Source: Betaproteobacteria bacterium
GTDB lineage: Bacteria; Pseudomonadota; Gammaproteobacteria; Burkholderiales; SG8-41
Assembly: GCA_025353085.1 (NCBI GenBank)
Contig: JANXRI010000366.1
Coordinates: forward strand, 1 to 11,472
DNA length: 11,472 nt
Reading direction: 5' to 3'
The notes under the pieces were generated by a model. It did no database searches. It was not told the DNA's origin and saw nothing but the letters and a program-made list of their open reading frames with translations. Position numbers and translations under genes: made by a program. Within the stretch, counting starts at the first letter, position 1; each line of letters opens with the position of its first letter. Positions 5,731-11,472 of this stretch are shown here, piece after piece.

Positions 5731-5940
5731 CACTTTTCCTGAGCGGCCAGGAAAAGTAACCAAAAGGAGGCCGCCCCTAGCGAGCCGCGCCTTCGCGCGT
5801 TCCTTGCGTTACTCGACGAGTTCGGGGTCTCGGCAGAACTCGCTCGAAGAATGAGAAAACACGTGAACGATTGCGAGCTCAGACAGCTCCTCGACCAAAG
5901 CGCCGAACTCGCCTGCGTTACTCAGCGGCTCACAAAGGGG
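5706..5940 (+). repeat. Composite interspersed repeat, left copy (~235 bp)
   Basis: This region aligns end to end with the reverse complement of 6178-6413. In order it has a family B hairpin (5708-5722), a 10-bp hairpin ACTTTTCCTG/CAGGAAAAGT (5732-5741 / 5748-5757), a purine-rich AACCAAAAGGAGG, a C-rich box, and a variable stretch. A 26-nt block (5837-5862) identical in both copies follows, then a second identical 16-nt block (5871-5886, TTGCGAGCTCAGACAG) and an end at AAGGGG. Homology stops sharply after that. Similar hairpin-plus-AACCAAA sequences are, from memory, scattered in many beta- and gammaproteobacterial genomes without assigned function. The short open frame inside it is not a convincing gene. 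Confidence 0.75.
5732..5757 (+). other. Conserved hairpin of the composite repeat, left copy
   Basis: Arms ACTTTTCCTG and CAGGAAAAGT pair perfectly over 10 bp with the 6-nt loop AGCGGC. The equivalent hairpin in the right copy has different bases at two paired positions, and both partners changed together. This implies that the fold, not just the sequence, has been kept. Confidence 0.65.
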
Positions 5941-6030
5941 TTGAAATACCAAGCAGCGTTGAGACGAGAAGCAGTGAGTGGTGAACACGAATGAATTTGT
6001 AACAGACTAAAAAAGCTGAACAAGTCTATT

Positions 6031-6095
6031 TTCGGCGTTCCGGCGCACGCTGGAATCCAGTGCATTTAAGCGCCTGGCCTCCGCCGGAGTGACGC
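6031..6095. repeat. Worn ATTCCGGC-type inverted repeat
   Basis: GGCGTTCCGGCG (6032-6043) is nearly the reverse complement of CGCCGGAGTGACGC (6082-6095), and GGAATCCAG plus CCTGGCCTCC follow the usual internal order. This is a diverged member of a widespread proteobacterial repeat type (GTCATTCCGGC...GGAATCCAG...CTGGATTCC...GCCGGAATGAC). It sits in the centre of the spacer between the two composite repeats. Confidence 0.55.
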
Positions 6096-6177
6096 ACTTG
6101 ATCAAGGTTTCCTAACTAACAACACAGCGAATTGCGACGTCGCTATCGCTTGCACTCTCACCATCCGGGTTATTTTT

Positions 6178-6413
6178 CCCCTCGTGAGACGCCGAGCAGT
6201 CGCAGGCGTGAAAAGGGCTTTCGGCGAAGAACTGTCTGAGCTCGCAACCTTTATGTGTTTTCTCATTCTTCGAGCGAGTTTTCTGAGCCGCTTTTCATGG
6301 CGAGCAGCACAGGGAACGCCGTCAGGCGCGTCTCGCTGGGGTCGCCTTCTCTTTGATTACTTTCTCTTGGCGACGCAAGAGAAAGTGATCAGCCCCGGGT
6401 CTGCCACCCGGAG
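6178..6413 (-). repeat. Composite interspersed repeat, right copy (inverted, ~236 bp)
   Basis: Read on the minus strand this copy has the same order as the left one: hairpin CCGGGT/ACCCGG (6396-6411), long hairpin (6355-6390), AATCAAAGAGAAGG, C-rich box, variable stretch, the identical 26-nt block (6255-6280), the identical 16-nt block (6232-6247), and an end at GAGGGG (6178-6183). The copies are clearly diverged elsewhere, so this is an old pair rather than a recent duplication. An open frame across it on the plus strand is a by-product of the repeat. Confidence 0.75.
6355..6390 (-). other. Conserved hairpin of the composite repeat, right copy
   Basis: The core stem ACTTTCTCTTG (6359-6369) / CAAGAGAAAGT (6376-6386) is 11 perfect pairs, extended to 15 by GATT/GATC with one wobble. 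The loop is 6 nt as in the left copy. Compared with the left copy, one T-A pair has become C-G and an adjacent C-G has become T-A. Confidence 0.65.
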
Positions 6414-6521
6414 AGAGATTAAACCTCACACCTTGCATTACCGCGCCAAGACCCCCATCTGAACCTCTCCGTAGCGCGCGCGTCCTGCGCTGAACAGTCA
6501 ACCCGAAATTCCCCACCCGCC

Positions 6522-7670
6522 ATGTTTCGACTGCTTCGTTTTTATAGCCCCATTGCGCTGTTGCACCTTTACGTCGGCGCGCGACTGATCCCGGATTTGC
6601 TGATCACAGGCTGGCCTGCCGTCGTGGCTGTGTCTTGGTGGCTGCTCGTCTCGGCGATTGTGATTCCGTTTGCGTTCAACTCGCGCCCATCCGCTATGCG
6701 ATGGGTTTCTGTTGTGCTCGCGTGGACGGGGCTGATCGCGATGGGCATGTTCTCTTCGCTGTTCGTATTAACGCTGCTGCGGGACGGTGCGCTGCTGGGC
6801 GGTTTTACGCTGAGCCTGTTCCTGGTGATTGAGGAGCCGCTGCAGCAATTTCGCGCGTGGAGCGCCCTCGCAGTGCCGCTTATTGCCACGCTGTTGACGG
6901 CTGTCGGCTTCGTCAATGCGCGCCGCCGCGCGAAAGTGCGCTCAGTCGACGTGCCGATTGCCGGCCTCCCCGCCGCTTTGCATGGCTTTACGATTGCGCA
7001 GATCAGCGACGTCCACATCGGCAAAACGATCAAAGGTCGCCACCTCAACGCGATCGTCGATGCGGTCAACGGGCTTAACGCCGACATGGTGGCGATCACC
7101 GGCGATCTGGTCGATGGCACGGTGGCGGAATTGTCGATGCATACGGCGAGCCTGGCGCGGCTCAACTCGCGCCACGGCTCGTTCTTCGTCACCGGCAACC
7201 ACGAATATTATTCGGGCGTTCGCTCATGGGTAAACGAAATCCGGCGGCTCGGTCTGCGCGTGCTGATGAACGAGCACGTCGTGCTCGATCATGAAGGCAG
7301 CGACGTGGTGATCGCGGGCGTCACCGATTTCAACGCGGGCCACTTCGACGATTCACATCAGAGCGACCCGGTCGCCGCGCTGGCCGGCGCTCCGGCCGAT
7401 GCTGGCGTCAACGTGTTGCTTGCGCATCAGCCGCGATCTGCGTTTGCGGCGCATGCGGCCGGCTACGATCTGCAACTGTCGGGCCACACGCATGGCGGCC
7501 AGTTTTTGCCGTGGAATTTTTTCGTGCGTTTTCAGCAGCCGTTCACCGCGGGCCTGCATCGTCTCGGCAAACTGTGGGTATACACGAGCCGCGGCACCGG
7601 CTATTGGGGCCCGCCCAAGCGGCTCGGTGCACCGTCGGAAATTACGCACTTGCGGCTGGTGCCCGCCTGA
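6522..7670 (+). CDS. Membrane-anchored metallophosphoesterase (YkuE/YaeI-like)
   Basis: The 382-residue protein has an N-terminal membrane part (about residues 8-131, four to five hydrophobic segments) followed by a calcineurin-like phosphoesterase domain (about 155-380). All metal-binding motifs are present in order: SDVHIG (D163, H165), GDLVDG (D195), GNHEY (N226, H227), LAHQP (H302) and SGHTHGGQ (H322, H324). The arrangement matches COG1408 (YkuE/YaeI-like) proteins, some of which act on membrane lipids such as UDP-2,3-diacylglucosamine. The substrate here cannot be told. The catalytic domain probably lies on the cytosolic face, though the topology is uncertain. No Shine-Dalgarno is seen before the ATG. 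The gene stands 108 bp after the inverted composite repeat and 64 bp before the Bug receptor gene, so it may share a transcript with it. Confidence 0.92.
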   Translation: MFRLLRFYSPIALLHLYVGARLIPDLLITGWPAVVAVSWWLLVSAIVIPFAFNSRPSAMRWVSVVLAWTGLIAMGMFSSLFVLTLLRDGALLGGFTLSLFLVIEEPLQQFRAWSALAVPLIATLLTAVGFVNARRRAKVRSVDVPIAGLPAALHGFTIAQISDVHIGKTIKGRHLNAIVDAVNGLNADMVAITGDLVDGTVAELSMHTASLARLNSRHGSFFVTGNHEYYSGVRSWVNEIRRLGLRVLMNEHVVLDHEGSDVVIAGVTDFNAGHFDDSHQSDPVAALAGAPADAGVNVLLAHQPRSAFAAHAAGYDLQLSGHTHGGQFLPWNFFVRFQQPFTAGLHRLGKLWVYTSRGTGYWGPPKRLGAPSEITHLRLVPA

Positions 7671-7734
7671 AGTGCATGGCGAGGCGGCGCTGCTTCTGGT
7701 CGCTGTAAGATGTCGTTGAATACCAGGGGGAGTT

Positions 7735-8709
7735 ATGAAAACAACGATCTGCACAGCCGCCGCGATTATCTCCGCTGCAATTTCGGCGTCAGCATTTAGC
7801 CAGTCCGCCGCTTATCCGAATCGCGTCGTTAAATTTGTCGTGCCGGTCGCGGCGGGCGGCACCGTCGACATCGTCGCGCGCACGTTGGCGCAGCGCATGA
7901 CCGAAGCGCTCGGCCAGCAGGTCATCGTCGAGAACCGGCCGAGCGCGAGTAGCCTGGTCGGCACTCAGCTCGTTGCCAAGTCGCAAGCGGACGGCTACAC
8001 CTTGCTCGCAACGTCGACGACGTTTCTGTCAGCGCCCGCGGTTTTGCCGGAGCCCGGCTACGATCCGATCAGGGATTTCGCCCCGATCAGCTTGACGTGC
8101 CGCGTGCCGATGGTGCTCGACGTGAGCCCCAACCTGCCGGCGCGTTCGGTCCGCGAATTTATCGCACTCGCTAAAGCGCGGCCCGGCGAGATCACGTATG
8201 CGGCATCCGGCGTTGGCTCGACGGGCCATATCGCGGGGGAACTGTTCTCGCGCCAGGCGGGCATCAAGATGCTGGCGATCCAGTACAAAGGCAACGCGCA
8301 ATCGATCGTCGAAGTCATCGGCGGTCAGGTCGCGATGATGTTCGATCAGGTCGGCACGTCCGCGCCCTATATCAGGGCGGGCAAACTGCGCGCACTCGGC
8401 ATTACTTCGCGTAAGCGCTCCGCACTGTTCCCTGAGCTGCCCACGATCGACGAAGCAGGATTGCCTGGCTACGAAGACTATACGGTGAACGTGCTGCTCG
8501 CGCCGGCGGGCACGCCAAAAGAAATACTGATACGTCTGCATGCGGAGGTGACGAAGATCGCCGCTGCACCCGATCTGCATAAGCGCTTTCTCGAGCAGGG
8601 CATCGAACTCATTGCAAGCCCGTCGCCTGACGACTTCGCCGCTTACGTCAAATCCGAAGCCTCGAGATACGCGAAGTTGGCGAGAGATGCCAAAATAAAA
8701 GCGGAGTAA
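7735..8709 (+). CDS. Bug-family (TctC-type) periplasmic solute receptor
   Basis: The 324-residue protein belongs to the tripartite tricarboxylate transporter receptor family (PF03401), at normal length. A signal peptide covers roughly residues 1-22. Family segments seen are YPNRVVKFVVPVAAGGTVD (27-45, with the conserved Asp45), GQQVIVENRPSASSLVGTQL, DGYTLLA, PGEITYAASGVGSTGH and YKGNAQSIVEVIGGQVAMMFD-like sequence near 186-206. These receptors bind carboxylates and other small organic acids for TctAB-type transport. No membrane subunits lie nearby, which is usual for Bug proteins in Burkholderiales, where receptors far outnumber transporters. AGGGGGAG at 7725-7732 is a strong ribosome binding site. 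The ligand cannot be predicted. Confidence 0.95.
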   Translation: MKTTICTAAAIISAAISASAFSQSAAYPNRVVKFVVPVAAGGTVDIVARTLAQRMTEALGQQVIVENRPSASSLVGTQLVAKSQADGYTLLATSTTFLSAPAVLPEPGYDPIRDFAPISLTCRVPMVLDVSPNLPARSVREFIALAKARPGEITYAASGVGSTGHIAGELFSRQAGIKMLAIQYKGNAQSIVEVIGGQVAMMFDQVGTSAPYIRAGKLRALGITSRKRSALFPELPTIDEAGLPGYEDYTVNVLLAPAGTPKEILIRLHAEVTKIAAAPDLHKRFLEQGIELIASPSPDDFAAYVKSEASRYAKLARDAKIKAE

Positions 8710-8737
8710 AGCCGGCAACCTCGGCTGTCAACAGCGC

Positions 8738-8772
8738 TTGCGGGTAAATTTGCGGTAACCTTCGAGCCGCAA
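8738..8772 (+). promoter_or_regulatory. Direct and inverted TTGCGG motifs upstream of receptor operon
   Basis: TTGCGG occurs at 8738-8743 and 8750-8755, each followed by TAA, and its complement CCGCAA at 8767-8772. The second and third can pair as a 6-bp stem with an 11-nt loop. The site is 30-64 bp before the start codon of the second receptor gene, so it may be an operator or leader stem. No clear -35/-10 pair was found around it. Confidence 0.3.
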
Positions 8773-8801
8773 CGAAAAGCATACACAGGGAGAATCCGGC
8801 A

Positions 8802-9653
8802 ATGAGAGTCACGTTCGTCAGCGCGCTGCTCGCGCAATTTATTTTGTTCGGTCACGCCGGCGCAGCCGACACGCTCGCGCGCATTGAGGCGAGCGGTGAA
8901 ATTCGCATGGGCTACTATGCGAGCTCCGCGCCGTTTTCCTCCGCCGGTCCGGATAAATCTCCGCAAGGTTATTCCGTCGATTTGTGTCAGCGCGTCGCCG
9001 CCGGCATCCAGCGGCAGCTTGGGCTTAAACAACTGAAGACGCAGTGGGTCGCGCTCGCCACCGGCGATCGCGTCGAAGCCGTGCGCGCCGGGCGCATCGA
9101 TATCGAGTGCGGCACGACGACGTGGTCGTTCTCGCGCCAGCAACTCGTCGATTTCAGTCTGATGACATTCATCGACGGCGCAAGTCTGCTGGCGACGGCG
9201 GAATCGGGCATCAAGCGCATCACCGATGCCGGCGGCAAACGTATCGCCGTGATTCGCGGTACGACGACGGAAACTGCGCTGACCGCCGCGCTCGCGAAAG
9301 ACAAATTGCAGGCCGAGGTCATCAAGGTGGACAACCGCGAGCAGGGATTCGCAATGCTCACCGAAGCGCGTGTCGATGCATTCGCATCCGATCGCTTCCT
9401 GTTGATGAACGCGCTGGCGTCATTGCGCTCGGCCAAGCCGCTGCGCCTGATCGACGAGGATTTCTCGGTCGAGCCCTACGCCCTGGCACTGCCGCGCGAC
9501 GATGCGCGGTTCCGGCTGGCGGTCAATCGGAGTCTCGCCGACGTATTCCGCTCGGGTGAAATCGCGCGCGTATACGAACGCTGGCTCGGCCGGTTCGGCC
9601 AGCCGAGCCTGCTGCTCTCGGCGCTTTATTACCTGCAACAGGTTCCGGAGTAA
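8802..9653 (+). CDS. Amino-acid-type ABC transporter periplasmic binding protein
   Basis: The 283-residue protein is a family 3 solute-binding protein (PF00497). A signal peptide ends near AGA-AD (19-23). Features seen are LARIEASGEIRMGYY, GYSVDLCQRVA (57-67), the ligand-site segment ECGTTTWSFSRQQLVDFS (102-119, with R112 in the place that usually holds the ligand carboxylate), and RVDAFASD (190-197, with D197 in the place that usually holds the amino group). The C-terminus follows the glutamate/aspartate (GltI-like) pattern with LADVFRSGEIARVYERWLG. It most likely binds an acidic or polar amino acid. No permease or ATPase gene is adjacent, so it works with subunits encoded elsewhere or serves another role. 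GGGAG upstream supports the start. The next gene begins seven bases after its stop. Confidence 0.92.
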   Translation: MRVTFVSALLAQFILFGHAGAADTLARIEASGEIRMGYYASSAPFSSAGPDKSPQGYSVDLCQRVAAGIQRQLGLKQLKTQWVALATGDRVEAVRAGRIDIECGTTTWSFSRQQLVDFSLMTFIDGASLLATAESGIKRITDAGGKRIAVIRGTTTETALTAALAKDKLQAEVIKVDNREQGFAMLTEARVDAFASDRFLLMNALASLRSAKPLRLIDEDFSVEPYALALPRDDARFRLAVNRSLADVFRSGEIARVYERWLGRFGQPSLLLSALYYLQQVPE

Positions 9654-9659
9654 GCGCGG

Positions 9660-10088
9660 GTGGCGCGCCCATTCATTGCCGCCGCGATGCTGTCGCTCGC
9701 GGCGTTGCCGCAGGTATACGCACAGCCCGCCGGCACCACCGCAGTGCCCGACAGCGTCGTCCTACGTTGCCGGCAATGCGGCGTCATCAATTCGATCCGC
9801 GAAGTGCAGCAGACCCGCGAAGGAACAACGCCAGGCCTTGGAGTCGATTCACCCGTCGGACTCGTGCTTTACATCCCGATGGGTCCCGGTCGCCGCCAGG
9901 GCGAGGCATTTGCGGGTTCGGTGGGCAATCGCGAGTGGCAGAACCGCATCAGCAGCACGCGTTATGAATTCACCGTGCGTATGGATGACGGCGATTTCCG
10001 CGTGGTCAACAAGGACGGCGTGTCGGATTTGCAGATCGGCGACCGCGTGCGGCTGGACGGCGCACGTATCGAGCGCTGGGGTGCTTAG
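9660..10088 (+). CDS. Small envelope protein related to glycine-zipper (SlyB/17-kDa) proteins, zipper lost
   Basis: The 142-residue protein starts at a GTG (9660-9662); GGAG at 9647-9650 overlaps the end of the upstream gene, so the two are probably co-translated. A signal peptide ends at VYA (19-21). CRQCGVINSIREVQ (37-50) and RYEFTVRMDDGDFRVVN with IGDRVRLDG (101-134) are the two conserved flanks of glycine-zipper 2TM envelope proteins (PF05433 relatives). In those proteins the middle holds a glycine-rich transmembrane zipper. Here that middle (about 55-98) is short and has no GxxxG series, containing instead GLGVDSPVGLVLYIPMGPG. The protein would thus be soluble or peripheral in the periplasm. 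There is no lipobox, but a CxxC pair is kept. The family link is from motif recall. Confidence 0.75.
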   Translation: MARPFIAAAMLSLAALPQVYAQPAGTTAVPDSVVLRCRQCGVINSIREVQQTREGTTPGLGVDSPVGLVLYIPMGPGRRQGEAFAGSVGNREWQNRISSTRYEFTVRMDDGDFRVVNKDGVSDLQIGDRVRLDGARIERWGA

Positions 10089-10117
10089 ACTTTGGACGTA
10101 GACCCGCCAGCCCCCGC

Positions 10118-11472
10118 TCAATGCACTTTCGGTAGCTCCTCGCGCGCGGTCGCAGTGCGACTGCGCATCGAGCGCTCGCGCGGCGTTTCGGTTCTGAGCC
10201 ACGGCCGCGGATTCGGCGTCACGAAGCGCCGCAACATCATCGCGCGCAGAGTGTCATCGCTGAGTTCCGACGCCGCAAATCGGCGCACCTCACCGCCTTC
10301 GAGAGCGGCAATCGGCAGGCCATCACGGAACAGGATGCGATTGCGCGCGATCGCGGCGACGCGCGCGTCAGGGGTCAGAATGCCGACGAGATTCAGCGGG
10401 TCGGCGCCGCTCAGCGCAATGAGCGTACCGGCTGGCTCGAGCTTGCGCACGGCGCGCAGCCGCCCGACCGCATCGGCTGTCGCGAACTGCTCGCCGCCAA
10501 AACCCGCGACGAAACGGCCACCGCGAATCTCCCCGCGCGCTTCGAGTCGTCGATACACCATCACGAGTTCGCGCCACGGCGGCAAGCGCGATTCGCGCGC
10601 GAGCAATGTGCGGAACACGACGCCATAACGCGCGAGCAATGCGCGTGCAATCGGTTCGACGCGGTCCTGCGCTTCGGCGCTATTGTCGCTACCGTCCCTG
10701 TCGCCGGTAACGCTTTCTCTCGTGAAAAGCGCCCAGCGCCCAGCGGTGTCGACGCCATACATCGACGCGCGGCCGCTGCCGCGCCCGCTCAGACTTTTGC
10801 GTTTCTCCGGCGGCGTGAGCAGCGCGCGCAAACCGCTAAAGCTGTCGGCAGTGACCAGTCCGGCGCCGGCGAGTTCGCCTAAGGCGCGTTCAACCAGCGT
10901 CGGCAATAAGCGCGTCGCGGCAACCATCTCATGAAAAAACAACGCGCCGCGCGCGCGCAATGCTTCGAGCACGGCACTGGCCTCCGACGTGAGCAAACTC
11001 GTGTCGGCATTCGCAGCGACTCGCCATAACGCTGCATGCTCGCGCAGCATCAATGCGATCGGCGAACTCTTCAGCGGCGCCTTGCCGGCGGTTTCCATCG
11101 GCGTCAGGCGGCCCCACGCGACGCGTCCGCTTAAGCACAGCGTGTCGATATGGCCGCCGTCGTAGTCGCGAACGCGCGCGGGCAGCACGTGTTTTTCCCA
11201 CGCGTCGGCCGCGACTTCATAACCGTCGAGCTGGGCGATCACAGCGGCAAGACCGTCGACGCCCACCACCTGCTGATCGGCGGCGACATGCTGCCAGTGC
11301 AACAGAAAGCGCATGAAATCCGCCGCGGTCACCGGCTCGATTTCGGCGCGCAGCCGGTTCAATGTATAGCGGTGAATGCGCGCGAGCAGGCGGCGATCGC
11401 ACCATTCGAGCGGCGCCATGTTTCCGCGCATCAGCGTCTCTACGCTCCCTTCTTCTCCCGGGAGAAGGGCCG
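10118..11472 (-). CDS. lhr: Lhr-type helicase, C-terminal part (5' end beyond the window)
   Basis: The frame is open from the right edge to a TGA at 10118-10120; 437 residues follow an internal ATG at 11429-11431. The sequence is the C-terminal region of long Lhr superfamily 2 helicases. It includes LEWCDRRLLARIHRYTLNRL (8-27), EIEPVTAADFMRFLLHWQHV (30-49), LPARVRDYD, LCLSGRVAWGRL (98-109), LPPWRELVMVYRRLEARGE (283-301), GGRFVAGFGGEQFA and SGADPLNLVGIL (341-352). This part forms winged-helix modules linked to DNA repair functions; the helicase motifs lie upstream, outside the window. Full Lhr is about 1400-1500 residues, so the gene should run on to the right. The 13 codons before the ATG are open but come partly from a palindromic repeat, so a separate or broken gene starting at 11431 is possible. 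It is convergent with the glycine-zipper relative, 29 bp apart. Confidence 0.88.
   Translation of the reverse strand, partial: ALLPGEEGSVETLMRGNMAPLEWCDRRLLARIHRYTLNRLRAEIEPVTAADFMRFLLHWQHVAADQQVVGVDGLAAVIAQLDGYEVAADAWEKHVLPARVRDYDGGHIDTLCLSGRVAWGRLTPMETAGKAPLKSSPIALMLREHAALWRVAANADTSLLTSEASAVLEALRARGALFFHEMVAATRLLPTLVERALGELAGAGLVTADSFSGLRALLTPPEKRKSLSGRGSGRASMYGVDTAGRWALFTRESVTGDRDGSDNSAEAQDRVEPIARALLARYGVVFRTLLARESRLPPWRELVMVYRRLEARGEIRGGRFVAGFGGEQFATADAVGRLRAVRKLEPAGTLIALSGADPLNLVGILTPDARVAAIARNRILFRDGLPIAALEGGEVRRFAASELSDDTLRAMMLRRFVTPNPRPWLRTETPRERSMRSRTATAREELPKVH
11452..11467. repeat. 16-bp perfect palindrome inside or just before the lhr segment
   Basis: CTTCTCCCGGGAGAAG is a perfect palindrome set in CCCTT...AGGG context. 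It resembles the CCCTCTCCC/GGGAGAGGG hairpins that are dispersed in many proteobacterial genomes, usually between genes. Read in the lhr frame it gives LLPGEEG. The window ends five bases later, so its full extent cannot be seen. Confidence 0.6.

Noticed and set aside
5615..5854. 79-codon plus-strand open frame over the tandem and composite repeats
   Set aside because: It is made wholly of repeat sequence, has no ribosome binding site, and its translation follows hairpin arms; typical false gene from a dispersed repeat.
6184..6462. 92-codon plus-strand open frame across the right composite repeat
   Set aside because: It runs antisense through the repeat (FDYFLLATQEKV comes from the hairpin); such frames are often annotated as hypothetical proteins but have no support beyond the repeat.
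8029..8718. 229-codon minus-strand frame antisense to the Bug receptor
   Set aside because: Shadow frame; the plus strand encodes a full, recognisable receptor with a strong ribosome binding site.

Overview
This is GC-rich (roughly 60 %) bacterial chromosomal DNA. It most likely comes from a betaproteobacterium of the Burkholderiales type. The pointers are an orphan Bug/TctC-type solute receptor, a YajG-like lipoprotein, DUF1993, a C-terminally F-ending outer-membrane barrel, and several families of dispersed hairpin repeats. This placement is an inference; there is no rRNA or tRNA in the window.

Layout. At the left edge is the tail of an unidentified gene (3-113), followed by a REP-like cluster (141-498): two direct 92-bp units plus one inverted 31-bp hairpin, each carrying the GTAG foot typical of REP elements. 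A YajG-like lipoprotein gene (607-1224, +) then meets a small hydrophilic ORF (1278-1487, -) convergently. Two further minus-strand genes follow: a secreted protein with two histidine-phosphatase domains (1578-2807) and a DUF1993 protein (2896-3399). A second family of GC-rich hairpin repeats separates them. Next comes a compact Phd/VapC-type toxin-antitoxin pair (3765-4405, +). Its promoter is near-consensus, holds a 12-bp palindrome, and predicts a leaderless antitoxin message. A putative outer-membrane barrel gene (4575-5348, -) is next.

Between that barrel gene and the next, divergently transcribed gene lies about 1.2 kb without convincing genes. It holds a repeat island (5598-6413): four tandem ~32-bp hairpin units, then two ~235-bp composite repeats in inverted orientation around a ~237-bp spacer that carries a third repeat type. 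The two composite copies differ by compensatory changes in their hairpins, which is the most unusual signal in the window.

The right part has four plus-strand genes: a membrane-anchored metallophosphoesterase (6522-7670), a Bug-type receptor (7735-8709), an amino-acid-type periplasmic receptor (8802-9653) and a small envelope protein with an eroded glycine zipper (9660-10088). The last two are tightly coupled. They meet the C-terminal part of an Lhr-type helicase gene (10118 to the right edge, -), whose upstream portion contains a 16-bp palindrome of repeat type.

Most genes encode envelope or periplasmic proteins; I see no single pathway joining them. The toxin-antitoxin pair and the second receptor operon are the only units where joint function is clear from layout.
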